DNA from: Nostoc sp. 106C
GTDB taxonomy: Bacteria; Cyanobacteriota; Cyanobacteriia; Cyanobacteriales; Nostocaceae
NCBI RefSeq assembly: GCF_002154725.1
Contig: NZ_MTAW01000169.1
Coordinates: forward strand, 1-64,000
Direction of reading: 5' to 3'
DNA length: 64,000 bases
Below the pieces are notes generated by a model that saw nothing but the letters and a program-made list of their open reading frames with translations, ran no database searches and had not been told where the DNA came from. Positions 43,461 through 52,367 of the stretch are shown here, piece by piece (within the stretch, counting starts at the first letter, position 1; every line of letters begins with the position of its first letter). A program made the position numbers and the translations under genes.

Positions 43461-46400
43461 GGGAGATAGTTACCTCAAAACTACTATTTTGAAAATTCAA
43501 CTGTGATACAAAATTTTTCGCTACCTGCTCTATGGTATTATTATGAAAATCAGGAGGAAGATTCAAGCCCAGAACTAAACGAGCAGTATTCTCCATTTTC
43601 TGAATACCTGTCCAAGGACGCACAAATATATCTAGTTGCTCAAGCTGAATAATTAAGCCAATGATGTAACCTTCTAAAATACCGCAGCATTTTTCTAGCT
43701 CATGATTATCTTGATTACTCACCTTTAATATCAAGAAAATTTTTGATTCTTGCTGTAAGTCTATTGGCTCAAATAAAGATGACCATTTCTCTGCACCAGC
43801 TAAAATTTGCTTAGTCAGTGTTGCACCTCTAGCAAATTCATGACAGAGTATCTGTGCGGTAGAACGGGTGACATTACGAGCAGTATTCTGACATGGGTCT
43901 ATTGATGTGACTACAGGTAGCCAGTCTGTTGGTGATTGTACCTTATATTGTCTACCTGCATCTGTAAGAGCGATCGCCTGCTGCCAATCATGATTGTGCA
44001 AAAGTTGGAAAAAATTAGCCAGTAATTTCTCTATGCTGGTTTCTGATTTTTGGTAAAATTTACAACTCCAAGCGCAAAGTAACGCCCAGGAGAAGCCACC
44101 AAGGAAACCCCAAGCATTGCTGTAAATATCTCTGGCTTTAGCCCATGCGCGTACTGCTCGCAATAGCTGCCGGAAAGTATCTAGAGATACATAGTTACCA
44201 ACTACCTCTGTAATTACATCTGCTTCCCAACAACCGATAATAGCTTTTAAGCTAATTGGGTCAAGGTTTTGCGGAGTTTTCATCTCCAATTGACAGTTTT
44301 CCGCTCGTGCGTAAAGCAAATCTAGGGATATTCCTTCTAATTGCAAACGCAGTACTGGTACTCGTGCATCTAATGCTAGTTGAGCGTGGCACAATCCTTG
44401 CAAGCGTTGTTGGACGCTAACCAGAAACGCTTCCCCAGATAGATAAGTTGGAATCACACACACAGCATCCAAATCGCTTTCGGGACTTTGTACGCCAAGA
44501 CGCGCCGAACCTAATAACTGTAGTGATGGTTGAAAACCCAAACATTCTGCACAAGCTTGAGTCACAACTTCTAACACAGTTTCACGCTGTAATTGCTGTG
44601 CTGGAGTTAGTTCAGGTTCCAATTGGTTAACCAACTCTCCCAATTCTTTGGAAGAATGCGTGACTCCTCTTCCTCCCAAATACACAATATGTCTCACCTC
44701 AAATGGCTCATCACCTCGACGGCTAATTAAGGCGATAGAGTCAACTATAAAACTAACTGGATGCCATTGTGGTAATTCAGCAAAGGCTGCTTCCGGACTG
44801 GGGAATTGTCCGACGCTGAGGTGGGGTGTAAAACCTGCTTTTGTTTTGCTACTTTGTTCATCACATTGAGGAAACAGGCTTTGAAGTACCATCTGTAACT
44901 CATGCAATGCGGTTTCTGGTTGGGCGACAGGACACAACCAAGCTGTAGAACTTTTGCGGTGCGTAAACGTTTGGAAGTCAGTTAATGTAATTTGAAATGG
45001 TTGCAGTTGAGCAAGTGCAGGCGCAATCATTTCCACCGCCTCAGCAAAATAAGATTCTGGCAGAAAGCCGTAGAGTAAATTAATGTGAGCCATCCAACGC
45101 TCAACTCTGGCATCATAACGCTGACGGATGGTTTGGATAGCAGGTAAAACATTGTCTGGTGGAATCACAACTACAGCGCTTTGATAAACTGGGCGCACTG
45201 TAGATAGAGGAGACGATTCCACATCACTCGGATTGAGAAACACACCCTTCTCTCCGCGTTGCCACGTCTCTGTTTCTCCCTGTCTTGTTGATTCGAGAAC
45301 TGCACGAATACCAAAATGGTCAGATGGATAAATTTTCTCCTCTGTACCTGCTATCGGTTCACAAGCGAACAAGTCAATTAACTTCGGTTGCCAATCATTG
45401 TTTTGACTTTGTAGTAAGATGCGATCGAGCCTAGCTGGTAGTCCTTGTAAACTCATCAACGCTGCTAACGGATTGCGTTGCGGGTCAAATGTATAACCTG
45501 CTGTGTAGGGATGTAGTTGTTGCCAGATATCAACAAACCCAGCGCCCGTTAATATCTCTTCTTGTTCGTTACCTCGAGTATTGAAATCACCAACTATCAA
45601 GCTGCTTCCTGGTTGTGACTGGAGATATGCAACTATCGTAGCCAGCTGATGCTTGCGTTTTTCTACAGCATTTTGAGCGCGATCGCTTGTTAAATGCACG
45701 ACTGCAATGTGCAATAATTGACCATTAATTTCACAAGTCCCCACCAATACACGCTTGTGCCCAGAAAACTGATGCTCAACTAGTGTAAAAGGTAGACGCG
45801 ACAATAATAAATTACCGTAAGGTTGCACTGTTTCGGCTGCGCTTGATTCTGAGATATAATAATTACGTATCCATTCTTGTAATAAAAGCAACTTTACTAA
45901 ATCTGGCGTCGCTTCTTGGATAGCGATAATATCAGCGTTACATTGACATAGATACTCAACAATTGCTGGTAGTCGTTTTTCAGTTTGAATTTTCTCCTGT
46001 TCGTAAAGGTTACAAAGTACATTAAAACTAGCGATCGTCAAAGTTTCTAAATTGACGGCTGCCGCTAGTTGTAAATCTGGTTGCCAACCTTGGATATCGT
46101 ATTTATAAACGGGTCGCGGATTAAATATCGCTGTGCTATCTAACACAGTGATAACTTTCTCCTCGCCATTCTCTGTAGTCTGAGTTTTCCACGCCGCAGC
46201 AGGTAACTCTCCACTGGAAATCAAATCCAAATGCTGTTCTCGATCCCAAACAACCACATCTCCACAACGGATATAGCGGATGCGATGCCAAGGAATATCC
46301 CCATCTGTCGCCCATTGTGCTAGAGGTTTTTCTCGCATTCCTGTAGATGAAAGACGTTCTTGATAACCGACAACAAAAGCGCTGCTATCAAGACGCACAT

Positions 46401-46464
46401 CCCAGATAATGCGATCATAAACTTCGCGGCTGGTTGCCATTTTTTTCTTTTCTGATTTTGACAT
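43438..46464 (-). CDS. RNA-repair fusion protein: DUF504 + EEP + 2H + nucleotidyltransferase
   Basis: About 1008 residues with four modules. Residues ~10-90: DUF504/MJ1316 domain (YDRIIWDVRLDSSAFVVGY, IPWHRIRYIRCGDVVVWDR), predicted to recognise RNA cyclic-phosphate ends. ~140-400: endonuclease/exonuclease/phosphatase domain (ASFNVLC, DIIAIQEA, VVHLTSD, IVGDFNTRG, SDHFGI). ~425-600: 2H phosphoesterase (MAHINLLYGF, FTPHLSVGQF). ~620-900: poly(A)-polymerase-like nucleotidyltransferase (GSARLGVQSPESDLDAVCV, ISLDLLYA). Start 46464 chosen after AGGAAG; 46485 and 46440 are alternatives. It should process and extend 3' RNA ends before ligation. Domain assignments are from motif recognition. Confidence 0.88.
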   Translation of the reverse strand: MSKSEKKKMATSREVYDRIIWDVRLDSSAFVVGYQERLSSTGMREKPLAQWATDGDIPWHRIRYIRCGDVVVWDREQHLDLISSGELPAAAWKTQTTENGEEKVITVLDSTAIFNPRPVYKYDIQGWQPDLQLAAAVNLETLTIASFNVLCNLYEQEKIQTEKRLPAIVEYLCQCNADIIAIQEATPDLVKLLLLQEWIRNYYISESSAAETVQPYGNLLLSRLPFTLVEHQFSGHKRVLVGTCEINGQLLHIAVVHLTSDRAQNAVEKRKHQLATIVAYLQSQPGSSLIVGDFNTRGNEQEEILTGAGFVDIWQQLHPYTAGYTFDPQRNPLAALMSLQGLPARLDRILLQSQNNDWQPKLIDLFACEPIAGTEEKIYPSDHFGIRAVLESTRQGETETWQRGEKGVFLNPSDVESSPLSTVRPVYQSAVVVIPPDNVLPAIQTIRQRYDARVERWMAHINLLYGFLPESYFAEAVEMIAPALAQLQPFQITLTDFQTFTHRKSSTAWLCPVAQPETALHELQMVLQSLFPQCDEQSSKTKAGFTPHLSVGQFPSPEAAFAELPQWHPVSFIVDSIALISRRGDEPFEVRHIVYLGGRGVTHSSKELGELVNQLEPELTPAQQLQRETVLEVVTQACAECLGFQPSLQLLGSARLGVQSPESDLDAVCVIPTYLSGEAFLVSVQQRLQGLCHAQLALDARVPVLRLQLEGISLDLLYARAENCQLEMKTPQNLDPISLKAIIGCWEADVITEVVGNYVSLDTFRQLLRAVRAWAKARDIYSNAWGFLGGFSWALLCAWSCKFYQKSETSIEKLLANFFQLLHNHDWQQAIALTDAGRQYKVQSPTDWLPVVTSIDPCQNTARNVTRSTAQILCHEFARGATLTKQILAGAEKWSSLFEPIDLQQESKIFLILKVSNQDNHELEKCCGILEGYIIGLIIQLEQLDIFVRPWTGIQKMENTARLVLGLNLPPDFHNNTIEQVAKNFVSQLNFQNSSFEVTISHDGSGIN

Positions 46465-46535
46465 CTTCCTTTCTTCCTGAATCACGAGAAAAAACCAAGC
46501 TATATAACGAAAAGTAAAATCTTTGGATTTGGCTC

Positions 46536-46593
46536 GTAGTTGCGCTACCCTGCGGGAAGCCGCTCTGCGTCTATAGCGCTAAAGCGCAACTAC
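46536..46593. repeat. 58-bp mini-element with 11-bp perfect terminal inverted repeats
   Basis: GTAGTTGCGCT and AGCGCAACTAC bound a core with CCCTGCGGGAAGCCGCTCTG. It lies in the 154-bp gap between the fusion gene and the HD-kinase gene, inside the presumptive RNA-repair operon, and would form a hairpin in the transcript. Confidence 0.7.
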
Positions 46594-46618
46594 AAACCAT
46601 GTATCGACTCTGCCTTAT

Positions 46619-47755
46619 TTAATGCACCAGCCAATCTACTGCCTGAGCTTCGGTAATATTAGGCACTTCAAGACGATGTTTCATCCGCAAAAGTACTTTC
46701 TCTGGAACTTTGGCAGGGCGATCGCAATTTCTCCGTAACAGTTCTGGCCAAGATGTTTCTAAGTAAACTATGCGAATGCTGGCTTGATAGCTAGCAAATA
46801 GCCTTACCAGCATTCCCCGCAATTGGTGGCTGAGGTTAGTTGCATTCCAGACAAAGGATTTTCCATCTCGCATATATTCTTTGGCTAAGGCTTTAGCTGC
46901 ATTTGCTACTACGCCTTGGTCATCTTCTGGCTCGATACCCATTGTCTGCCGCAGTTTATCTAGGGAAATTACTTCCCAGTCTGGTATATTTTCTTGAATC
47001 CAAGTGTCTTTTCCTGCACCCGGTAATCCCGACATCATTACTACCTGAAAGCGGGTATCATCATAAGCTTCATAGTCTGGGTTGCCATTTTCTTTTTGAA
47101 AATACACAAACCGACTATGCGCCGATGGGAATATTCGCGGTTGGTGAAAGCAGTGATTTTCCTGACAAAATTCGCGAAAAAATTCGATACGTTCGATTAA
47201 TTGTGCTTGGTCATCACAATAACGTCCTTTGACATCTGCTTCTGCTAGCAAACTCAGCATATCGCAACGGATAATTTGACTGGCTTTGATAACTGCGCGT
47301 TCGGGGTTGGGTTTGTCCCAAAACCACAGGGGTAGACTACCGTATTTAACCAAAGATGCGATCGCCTCTCGCTCTTTAAATGGCACTTGCAAATCCCAAA
47401 GAATTTGCTGTGCCATTTTTGCACCTTGGAGTACGTGACCTTTCGAGGAGATGGCACCATCTGCTGCTATTTCAGTCGCCGCAGGTTTGGCGACATCATG
47501 CAGTAAAGCCGCCGCAAACAAAAGCGATCGCTCTTTAGCAGCTAATGCTCGCCATTGGGGTAAAGCTACTAATGCCTCACATACTAATTTTGTATGAACG
47601 AGAACATTCCCTTCCGCATGGTAACGCGGATCTTGAGGACAATCAGCAAGCGATCGCAGCCAATCAAATTCTGCTTCTAATGCTGACCAATTGATCGACC
47701 AATCGGTTTCGCTTGGACAATAAGGAAAAGACCAAGATTGCACAGAGGAATTCAT
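46619..47755 (-). CDS. HD-domain plus polynucleotide-kinase-like P-loop protein
   Basis: About 378 residues. N-terminal HD domain (VHTKLVCEALVA, AALLHDVAKPAAT, GHVLQGAKMA) followed by a P-loop kinase (MSGLPGAGKDTWIQ, SLDKLRQTMG, VWNATNLSHQLR, VYLETSWPELLRRN) of the polynucleotide kinase type. The kinase would phosphorylate 5'-OH RNA ends and the HD part could remove 2',3'-cyclic or 3' phosphates, giving a Pnkp-like healing enzyme. Start at ATG 47755. It lies 71 bp after the RNA ligase gene on the same strand. Confidence 0.88.
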   Translation of the reverse strand: MNSSVQSWSFPYCPSETDWSINWSALEAEFDWLRSLADCPQDPRYHAEGNVLVHTKLVCEALVALPQWRALAAKERSLLFAAALLHDVAKPAATEIAADGAISSKGHVLQGAKMAQQILWDLQVPFKEREAIASLVKYGSLPLWFWDKPNPERAVIKASQIIRCDMLSLLAEADVKGRYCDDQAQLIERIEFFREFCQENHCFHQPRIFPSAHSRFVYFQKENGNPDYEAYDDTRFQVVMMSGLPGAGKDTWIQENIPDWEVISLDKLRQTMGIEPEDDQGVVANAAKALAKEYMRDGKSFVWNATNLSHQLRGMLVRLFASYQASIRIVYLETSWPELLRRNCDRPAKVPEKVLLRMKHRLEVPNITEAQAVDWLVH

Positions 47756-47826
47756 AAATTTTGTAGGGGGAGTGTGGGGAGTATTGCCTATTGCCTTCTT
47801 GCCCCATGACAAATGACCAATGACTA

Positions 47827-48612
47827 CTACCCAAACAAATCCGCATCGGAACACAGAATATTAGGTATAATCGGACGATTTAGCCAATGCCCATCGGATT
47901 GTTGGATGGTAGTTAAAAAGCTCGAACGCACGTATTTATAACGCGCAGCTACCGTATCTTCTGGTTCGACTTTGATGTATAAACCTTCCATCAAGGAACT
48001 TTGGTCAGTTTGTTTGAGGGAACGCTCAACATCGAGTCCTTTTTCCTGACAAATTTCGCGGAAACGTTGCAGATATGCAGGGGTTTGATAATGAGATTCA
48101 CCCAGCAATCCCAGCAGTTGTTGATAAGATTGGAGTTTGCCAGAAAACAGCACGGGTACGGAAACTAAAGGTAATCCCGCTAGTAACTGCTGACGGCTTT
48201 TGGTGCTAAGAAATACTTGCTTTTCTAAATCCAGCACGTCGTATTCTAGAAAGTAGTGGGGTAAGGCATCATAAAATACTGTGTGCTTGGCATACAGCCA
48301 TTCTCCAAAGAGAATATAGCGACTTCCCAATACTTGCCAAAATGCTAAGGCGTGAGTATTTGCCCACTGTTTGAACAAGTTGAAATGCTTTTCTCGCACT
48401 CCACCTGTTAAATAGTGTCCCCGGCTTTGCAGTCGAATTTGACCATCAGCCGCAAAACTAATTGCAGCATTTGCACCATCAACTTTTTCTTCAACGACTA
48501 CGTACTGTTGTTTGATTGCATCAAAGGGAATACTATCGAGGTCTTCATCCCCAGGTTGCAACCTCGAACCCTCAATGTGATGGGTACGCGGATATTTATA
48601 AATTTGTTCCAT
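47827..48612 (-). CDS. ATP-dependent RNA ligase
   Basis: About 261 residues with the nucleotidyltransferase motifs of covalent ligases: motif I EEKVDGANAAI (lysine nucleophile), motif III FGEWLYAKHTV, motif IV MEGLYIKVE and motif V ARYKYVR. The sequence (HIEGSRLQPGDEDL and so on) is of the Rnl2/DRB0094-related kind that seals RNA nicks, and the short C-terminus has no OB-fold of DNA ligases. It is the first gene of the RNA-repair operon. ATG 48612 preferred over the TTG at 48636. Confidence 0.9.
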   Translation of the reverse strand: MEQIYKYPRTHHIEGSRLQPGDEDLDSIPFDAIKQQYVVVEEKVDGANAAISFAADGQIRLQSRGHYLTGGVREKHFNLFKQWANTHALAFWQVLGSRYILFGEWLYAKHTVFYDALPHYFLEYDVLDLEKQVFLSTKSRQQLLAGLPLVSVPVLFSGKLQSYQQLLGLLGESHYQTPAYLQRFREICQEKGLDVERSLKQTDQSSLMEGLYIKVEPEDTVAARYKYVRSSFLTTIQQSDGHWLNRPIIPNILCSDADLFG

Positions 48613-49393
48613 GACTTTATACCTTGGTGGCTGCAATCAAATAATTTCGCGACGAACTGAAACGAACAAGCAACAGAGGGTTGCTAGCATTCGTCATTGA
48701 ACTGAATTTGATTGAGACGAGGGACTACATATGCTTTTACCGTAGTTTTCCAAGGTATTACTTTTATAATACATATACTTCACAAGCTGAGGCAATGTTT
48801 CCGGAAGCACGAGAGCAGATACTCAAAAAACTTTAAAAATGACACTCCGGTGGATAGAAGAGACGGTTAATAGAGTATGCGACATTACAATTGGGAATTT
48901 GTATAAAAAACAAAATATATAGATTAACTTAGTAAGTTTTCACAAAGTAATTTCAGAATATTTTTTAGAAGAAAAAGACCACTTCTGCTCAAGCAGAGTG
49001 ATCGTTTAACTCAATATTAACAAGTACATTTAAATTATCATTCTTATCTTTAAAAATCAATTTTTATATTGAAATTAACAAATAAAAGCTTTCATATTCT
49101 CTTATAACAATTAAATCTAATAATAAAAATTTAACATTTATATCTTTCCCAAGAAAGAGTTTTATCAAAAACATTTAACTCTTTAGAAGGATTATTAATT
49201 AATTTTTATAATTCTGACTTTAGAAATTTTATTTACTAGCTTATAGACTGATTTATGTAAAAAATAAACTTTTAATTTCTCCCATAATCTCATACTTTAG
49301 AGTTGCTTGTACTTTGAAACTACAGACAGATAGCGAGCCAAAATTAACTAAGTAACATAAAGCATGTAAACAGATTATTAAAGGAAATTAACA
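48613..49393. other. 780-bp AT-rich intergenic region
   Basis: Between the divergent RNA ligase and HLIP genes; no gene seen. The first part holds the RNA-repair operon promoter, the end the hli promoter. A Fur/light element could not be recognised. Confidence 0.4.
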
Positions 49394-49591
49394 ATGGGGC
49401 TTTATCCTAGTGACGCAACTGAAACTGCATACAATGGCAAAGACCGTAATGCGGGGGATATTGGTGTTACTCCTCAAGCCGAACTTTGGAACGGTCGTTT
49501 AGCTATGATCGGTTTTATTGCTTATTTAATTTGGGATCTTAAAGGCTACAGTGTCTTGCGAGATGTGCTTCACCTTGTTTCCAACAATTAA
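49394..49591 (+). CDS. High-light-inducible protein (HLIP/SCP)
   Basis: 65 residues with the single chlorophyll-binding helix ELWNGRLAMIGFIAYLIWD; the E-x-x-N-x-R-x-A-M-x-G motif is intact. HLIPs bind chlorophyll and carotenoid in thylakoid membranes and protect photosystem II assembly intermediates under excess light. Good ribosome site (AAAGGAAATTAACA before ATG). The long AT-rich leader suggests regulated expression; a terminator follows. Confidence 0.95.
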   Translation: MGLYPSDATETAYNGKDRNAGDIGVTPQAELWNGRLAMIGFIAYLIWDLKGYSVLRDVLHLVSNN

Positions 49592-49631
49592 TTATCGCTC
49601 AAAATCGATCTTAGTTAAGTAAGAATAAGTA

Positions 49632-49648
49632 TCGCCCTTCTAGGGCGA
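49632..49648 (+). terminator. Terminator of the HLIP gene
   Basis: TCGCCC TTCTA GGGCGA hairpin, then a T-rich tract (TTAATTTTT), 40 bp after the stop. Confidence 0.7.
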
Positions 49649-49823
49649 CTGTTAATTTTTAGTTTATTATTTCAAAATCACAATAACAGTTGAACAAATA
49701 TAGTTGGAAAAAATCAAGGATTATCTACTGAATAGTTAAAGATATTAGAGCAAGAGCGGCCTTTTAATTTTTTTGACTGACTTGAAATTAATAGTTGTAA
49801 TTTAGCAATTTCAGTTATGTAAA

Positions 49824-49856
49824 AGCCTGTTTGTGATAATCACTCGCAAACAGACT
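49824..49856 (-). terminator. Terminator of the DUF2267 gene
   Basis: On the minus strand GTCTGTTTG and CAAACAGGC pair around a 13-nt loop and are followed by TTTT; it lies just downstream of the DUF2267 stop. Confidence 0.75.
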
Positions 49857-49878
49857 TAACTTATTTTCTGATTTTTAA

Positions 49879-50418
49879 TTAAGCTTGCTCCCAGAGTTCA
49901 CGCACATGATCGGGTAGCCAACTAGCAATTTCCTCAATCCGTTCTTGAGAAAGTTCGTCTTTAGTGGCAGAAAATACCGCTTTAACCGCTTGCTCTCGGT
50001 CAACTGTTGCTGGCTTTCCACCTTCATTTGCAACTCGGAACAAAAAGCGATCAGAATCTATCTTGAAGATGCCAGGGCCTTGCCAAGGTGGACGAACCCG
50101 GCTCAATAATCCTACTATCGGATTGGTATCTTTCCAAAGATCTGCTACCTCGAACTGGAGTGCTTTCTCATCAGTAGGTACAGCCTCTGTATGCAATTCT
50201 GCCTCTACGCGATCGCTGGCTTCGGTCGTCATTAAGTCACGCATAACCCGAAACACTACTTCGGTAAAGTCTCTTGCATCATACAAATCTGCAAATCCGG
50301 CTTTGACCATCACTTTTTCCAAGAACGAGCGATGTTCATCAGCGATCGCAGTTCGAGAATCCTCAATTTCCGTTGGGTCAACTTCTGGAATGTTTCTTCT
50401 AAATGTTTGATCGGGCAT
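49879..50418 (-). CDS. DUF2267 domain protein
   Basis: 179 residues with two DUF2267-type helical repeats (FLEKVMVKAGFADLYDARD, AVKAVFSATKDELSQERIEE, IASWLPDHVRELWEQ). Cytoplasmic, no membrane segment. Function unknown; often near stress genes. Monocistronic, with its own terminator. Confidence 0.85.
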   Translation of the reverse strand: MPDQTFRRNIPEVDPTEIEDSRTAIADEHRSFLEKVMVKAGFADLYDARDFTEVVFRVMRDLMTTEASDRVEAELHTEAVPTDEKALQFEVADLWKDTNPIVGLLSRVRPPWQGPGIFKIDSDRFLFRVANEGGKPATVDREQAVKAVFSATKDELSQERIEEIASWLPDHVRELWEQA

Positions 50419-50473
50419 TGTTTTTCCCTTGTACTCCTTAATATTGAGTCTTTATGCTTACCTATGTAAGGTC

Positions 50474-50551
50474 GCACAAATCAAGAATGCTTGGGATCGT
50501 CCAAAAGTCCGAGATGCCATCTATTCAAAAGTGATAGATTTAGCAAATTAA
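50474..50551 (+). pseudogene. Tail of an unidentified protein gene
   Basis: A 25-codon open segment (AQIKNAWDRPKVRDAIYSKV, ending DLAN-stop) reads like a natural protein C-terminus but has no start or upstream frame. Could be unrelated to the following fragment. Confidence 0.3.
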
Positions 50552-50563
50552 TTAAGATAAGTT

Positions 50564-50713
50564 GTGCTCAGTCAAGGTCAAGTTGTATATGATGGCGCAA
50601 CTGAGCAGGTAATGAGCAACCCAGAGTTCTTGCTTAGGCACGCGTTAGAGTCACCATTATCCTATAGCCGCCCTTACTGTCAGCTGGAACATGCACCTGT
50701 CAGTTCATCTTAA
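50564..50713 (+). pseudogene. C-terminal fragment of a CbiO/EcfA-type ABC ATPase
   Basis: A 49-residue open segment starts LSQGQVVYDGATEQVMSNPE and ends VSSS-stop. It resembles the tail after the H-loop in cobalt/nickel ECF ATPases (strand, dG motif, helix, then a His/Cys-containing end). The rest of the gene is absent, so this is a truncation. It lies next to a CsoR-type regulator and an FmdE-like gene. Confidence 0.5.
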
Positions 50714-50866
50714 AGAGCTTGAATTTGTTTGAATCAGCCAAATTCAATCGTTATTCAAATAGGTACTTGCTACTATCAAAAGTTTTTAATATTAATTTAA
50801 ATTTCAAGCTACTAGTAAATTTTCACTGATAAATATCCAAACCTATCAAGTACTACAAATAGCTAT

Positions 50867-51175
50867 ATGAATTCTCATCAAGAAAACTTATCCAATCTTC
50901 AGCATAGTTACAGTGAAGCATCTGTTAAGGATTTAATGAAGCGATTGTCCCGTATTGAAGGGCATATTCGGGGTGTCAAGAATATGGTTGAGAATAGTCG
51001 TCCTTGTCCAGATGTATTGATTCAAATAGCTGCTGTCCGAGGAGCAGTTCAGCAAGTTGGTCGAATCATTTTAGATGAATATCTCAAGGAATCCGTTGCT
51101 CGAACTACTCAACAAGGAGATGTTAAAACTGAGATTGAAGCATTAAAGACGGTATTGGATCGCTTTTTAACTTAG
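50867..51175 (+). CDS. CsoR/RcnR-family (DUF156) metal-type regulator
   Basis: 102 residues: LMKRLSRIEGHIRGVKNMVENSRPCPDVLIQIAAVRGA is the family core, with His and Cys ligands retained. In Ni-sensing relatives such as InrS a His and a Cys follow in the last helix (DEH-x-x-x-C pattern); here the segment reads DEYLKES, so both are missing. The regulator may have lost or altered its metal response, consistent with decay of the neighbouring transporter. It would be a tetrameric repressor. Confidence 0.88.
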   Translation: MNSHQENLSNLQHSYSEASVKDLMKRLSRIEGHIRGVKNMVENSRPCPDVLIQIAAVRGAVQQVGRIILDEYLKESVARTTQQGDVKTEIEALKTVLDRFLT

Positions 51176-51300
51176 ATTTAGGTTGGTTACACAGTGAAGT
51201 TATTGCTCGTTAGTTGCTATTAGCAAAATGGTTTGAGCGTTAGAGTTTATTTATTTAACTTAATTACGATTTTAAGTAGTTATTTTGGCAAAGTATAGTG

Positions 51301-51651
51301 ATGCATAAAAAACTTGAGCGATTTATATCTTTACTCATTTATTTGTCTATTTTAGTTCCGTTTGTACCAGTAAAAGCCCAAACGCCAGACGAATGGGTTA
51401 CTCTAGGAAAGCGCATACATGGAGGTTTTGGTAGTTATATTGCTTTAGGAATTCGTATAGGATTAGATGCAATGAAGCATCTTAATACTAAACCGCGCAA
51501 ATTGGACGTTACTTATTTTGATGGTGCTAATGCGCCTTATCCTTGCGTTGTGGATGGCATTATGATTGCTACAGTTGCCACACCAGGGCAAATCTCACTA
51601 CAGGTCATACCCTCTAAAAGCGACGTAAGTAACTTTGGGAATTCATGGTAG
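51301..51651 (+). CDS. Secreted FmdE-like domain protein
   Basis: 116 residues. Signal peptide (FISLLIYLSILVPFVPVKA) then GKRIHGGFGSYIALGIRIGLDAM and YPCVVDGIMIATVATPGQ, fitting the FmdE domain (formylmethanofuran dehydrogenase subunit E-like) often found near Ni/Co uptake systems. The typical Cys of HGH-x-CPG is absent (HGGFGS). Probably a metal-handling periplasmic protein. ATG 51301 is used; GTG 51298 is in frame. Confidence 0.65.
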   Translation: MHKKLERFISLLIYLSILVPFVPVKAQTPDEWVTLGKRIHGGFGSYIALGIRIGLDAMKHLNTKPRKLDVTYFDGANAPYPCVVDGIMIATVATPGQISLQVIPSKSDVSNFGNSW

Positions 51652-51692
51652 ATAGTATATTTAATTTTGCATGACTACTTATTGATAAAATT

Positions 51693-52100
51693 ATGCTCCA
51701 ATCCCGATGGTTTAAAATCTTGCATTCTCTGGGATTAGAGTTTTGGTTGCCTTTACCTCTGTTGGGATTAGCCTTTTGGTTGGGATGCGGGTTTTTGATG
51801 GATGCGATGTTAACTCGCTCTCACCAAACAATAAGATATCTAAAGGTTGATACTCAATTGACGAAGCAGCCTAACAGAACTGTACTTTCAATCCAACCAG
51901 AAATCAACAAGCGTCTAGGTATTTCCAGAGTGAAAGTTAAGACAGATTCCCCAGTGGTCAAGGAATTACAATTTGAATTTTTCGTCACAGACTTAACTCA
52001 ACTGGAAGCCGCAATTAGCCAAGAGTTAGGATTACCTGTTGAGGATGTGAGGAAATTGATGCAACATCAACCCCTCAAGGGAATTCAAAATTCGTCTTGA
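51693..52100 (+). CDS. Membrane-anchored protein of unknown function
   Basis: 135 residues, one N-terminal membrane helix (EFWLPLPLLGLAFWLGCGFLM) and an exterior alpha/beta domain with LSIQPEINKRLGISRVKVKT and QLEAAISQELGLPVEDVRKL. It follows the FmdE-like gene by 41 bp, likely as one operon in the metal-related locus. I do not recognise a family. Confidence 0.6.
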   Translation: MLQSRWFKILHSLGLEFWLPLPLLGLAFWLGCGFLMDAMLTRSHQTIRYLKVDTQLTKQPNRTVLSIQPEINKRLGISRVKVKTDSPVVKELQFEFFVTDLTQLEAAISQELGLPVEDVRKLMQHQPLKGIQNSS

Positions 52101-52310
52101 AAAGTTGAGGCAGTGCGTTAGGCGGGTTCCCCGACTTGAAGCAACTGGCGTTGCTCAACGGGGGGAACCCCCCTTCGGGTGAATCCTTCGGATACGCTAC
52201 GCGAGCGCCAGTTCCCTACGGTGGGAAACCCGCCTACCCTTTGGGAACGGCTTCGCCGAACAGGACTGGACTCACCGCACGCAACTTTTCGCAAAATTCA
52301 AAATTGATAC
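52099..52310. repeat. MITE-like composite repeat (~210 bp)
   Basis: The left end, GAAAAGTTGAGGCAGTGCGT, and the right end in reverse complement, GCGAAAAGTTGCGTGCGGTG, are related, forming imperfect terminal inverted repeats. Inside are AACTGGCG...CGCCAGTT and nested small palindromes (CCCTTCGGGTGAATCC, GGGAACGGCTTCGCCGAAC). A solo end sits at 8217. No ORF. Confidence 0.65.
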
Positions 52311-52367
52311 TAAGTTGCAGTCTTTTGATTGCAAGTTGGTATGAAGACCACGCGGATAAATCTGGCT

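Larger units (their letters stand above)
50419..50866. other. Intergenic region carrying gene remnants
   Basis: Contains the decayed fragments listed at 50474 and 50564, then AT-rich DNA that should include the CsoR-type gene's promoter. Confidence 0.4.
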
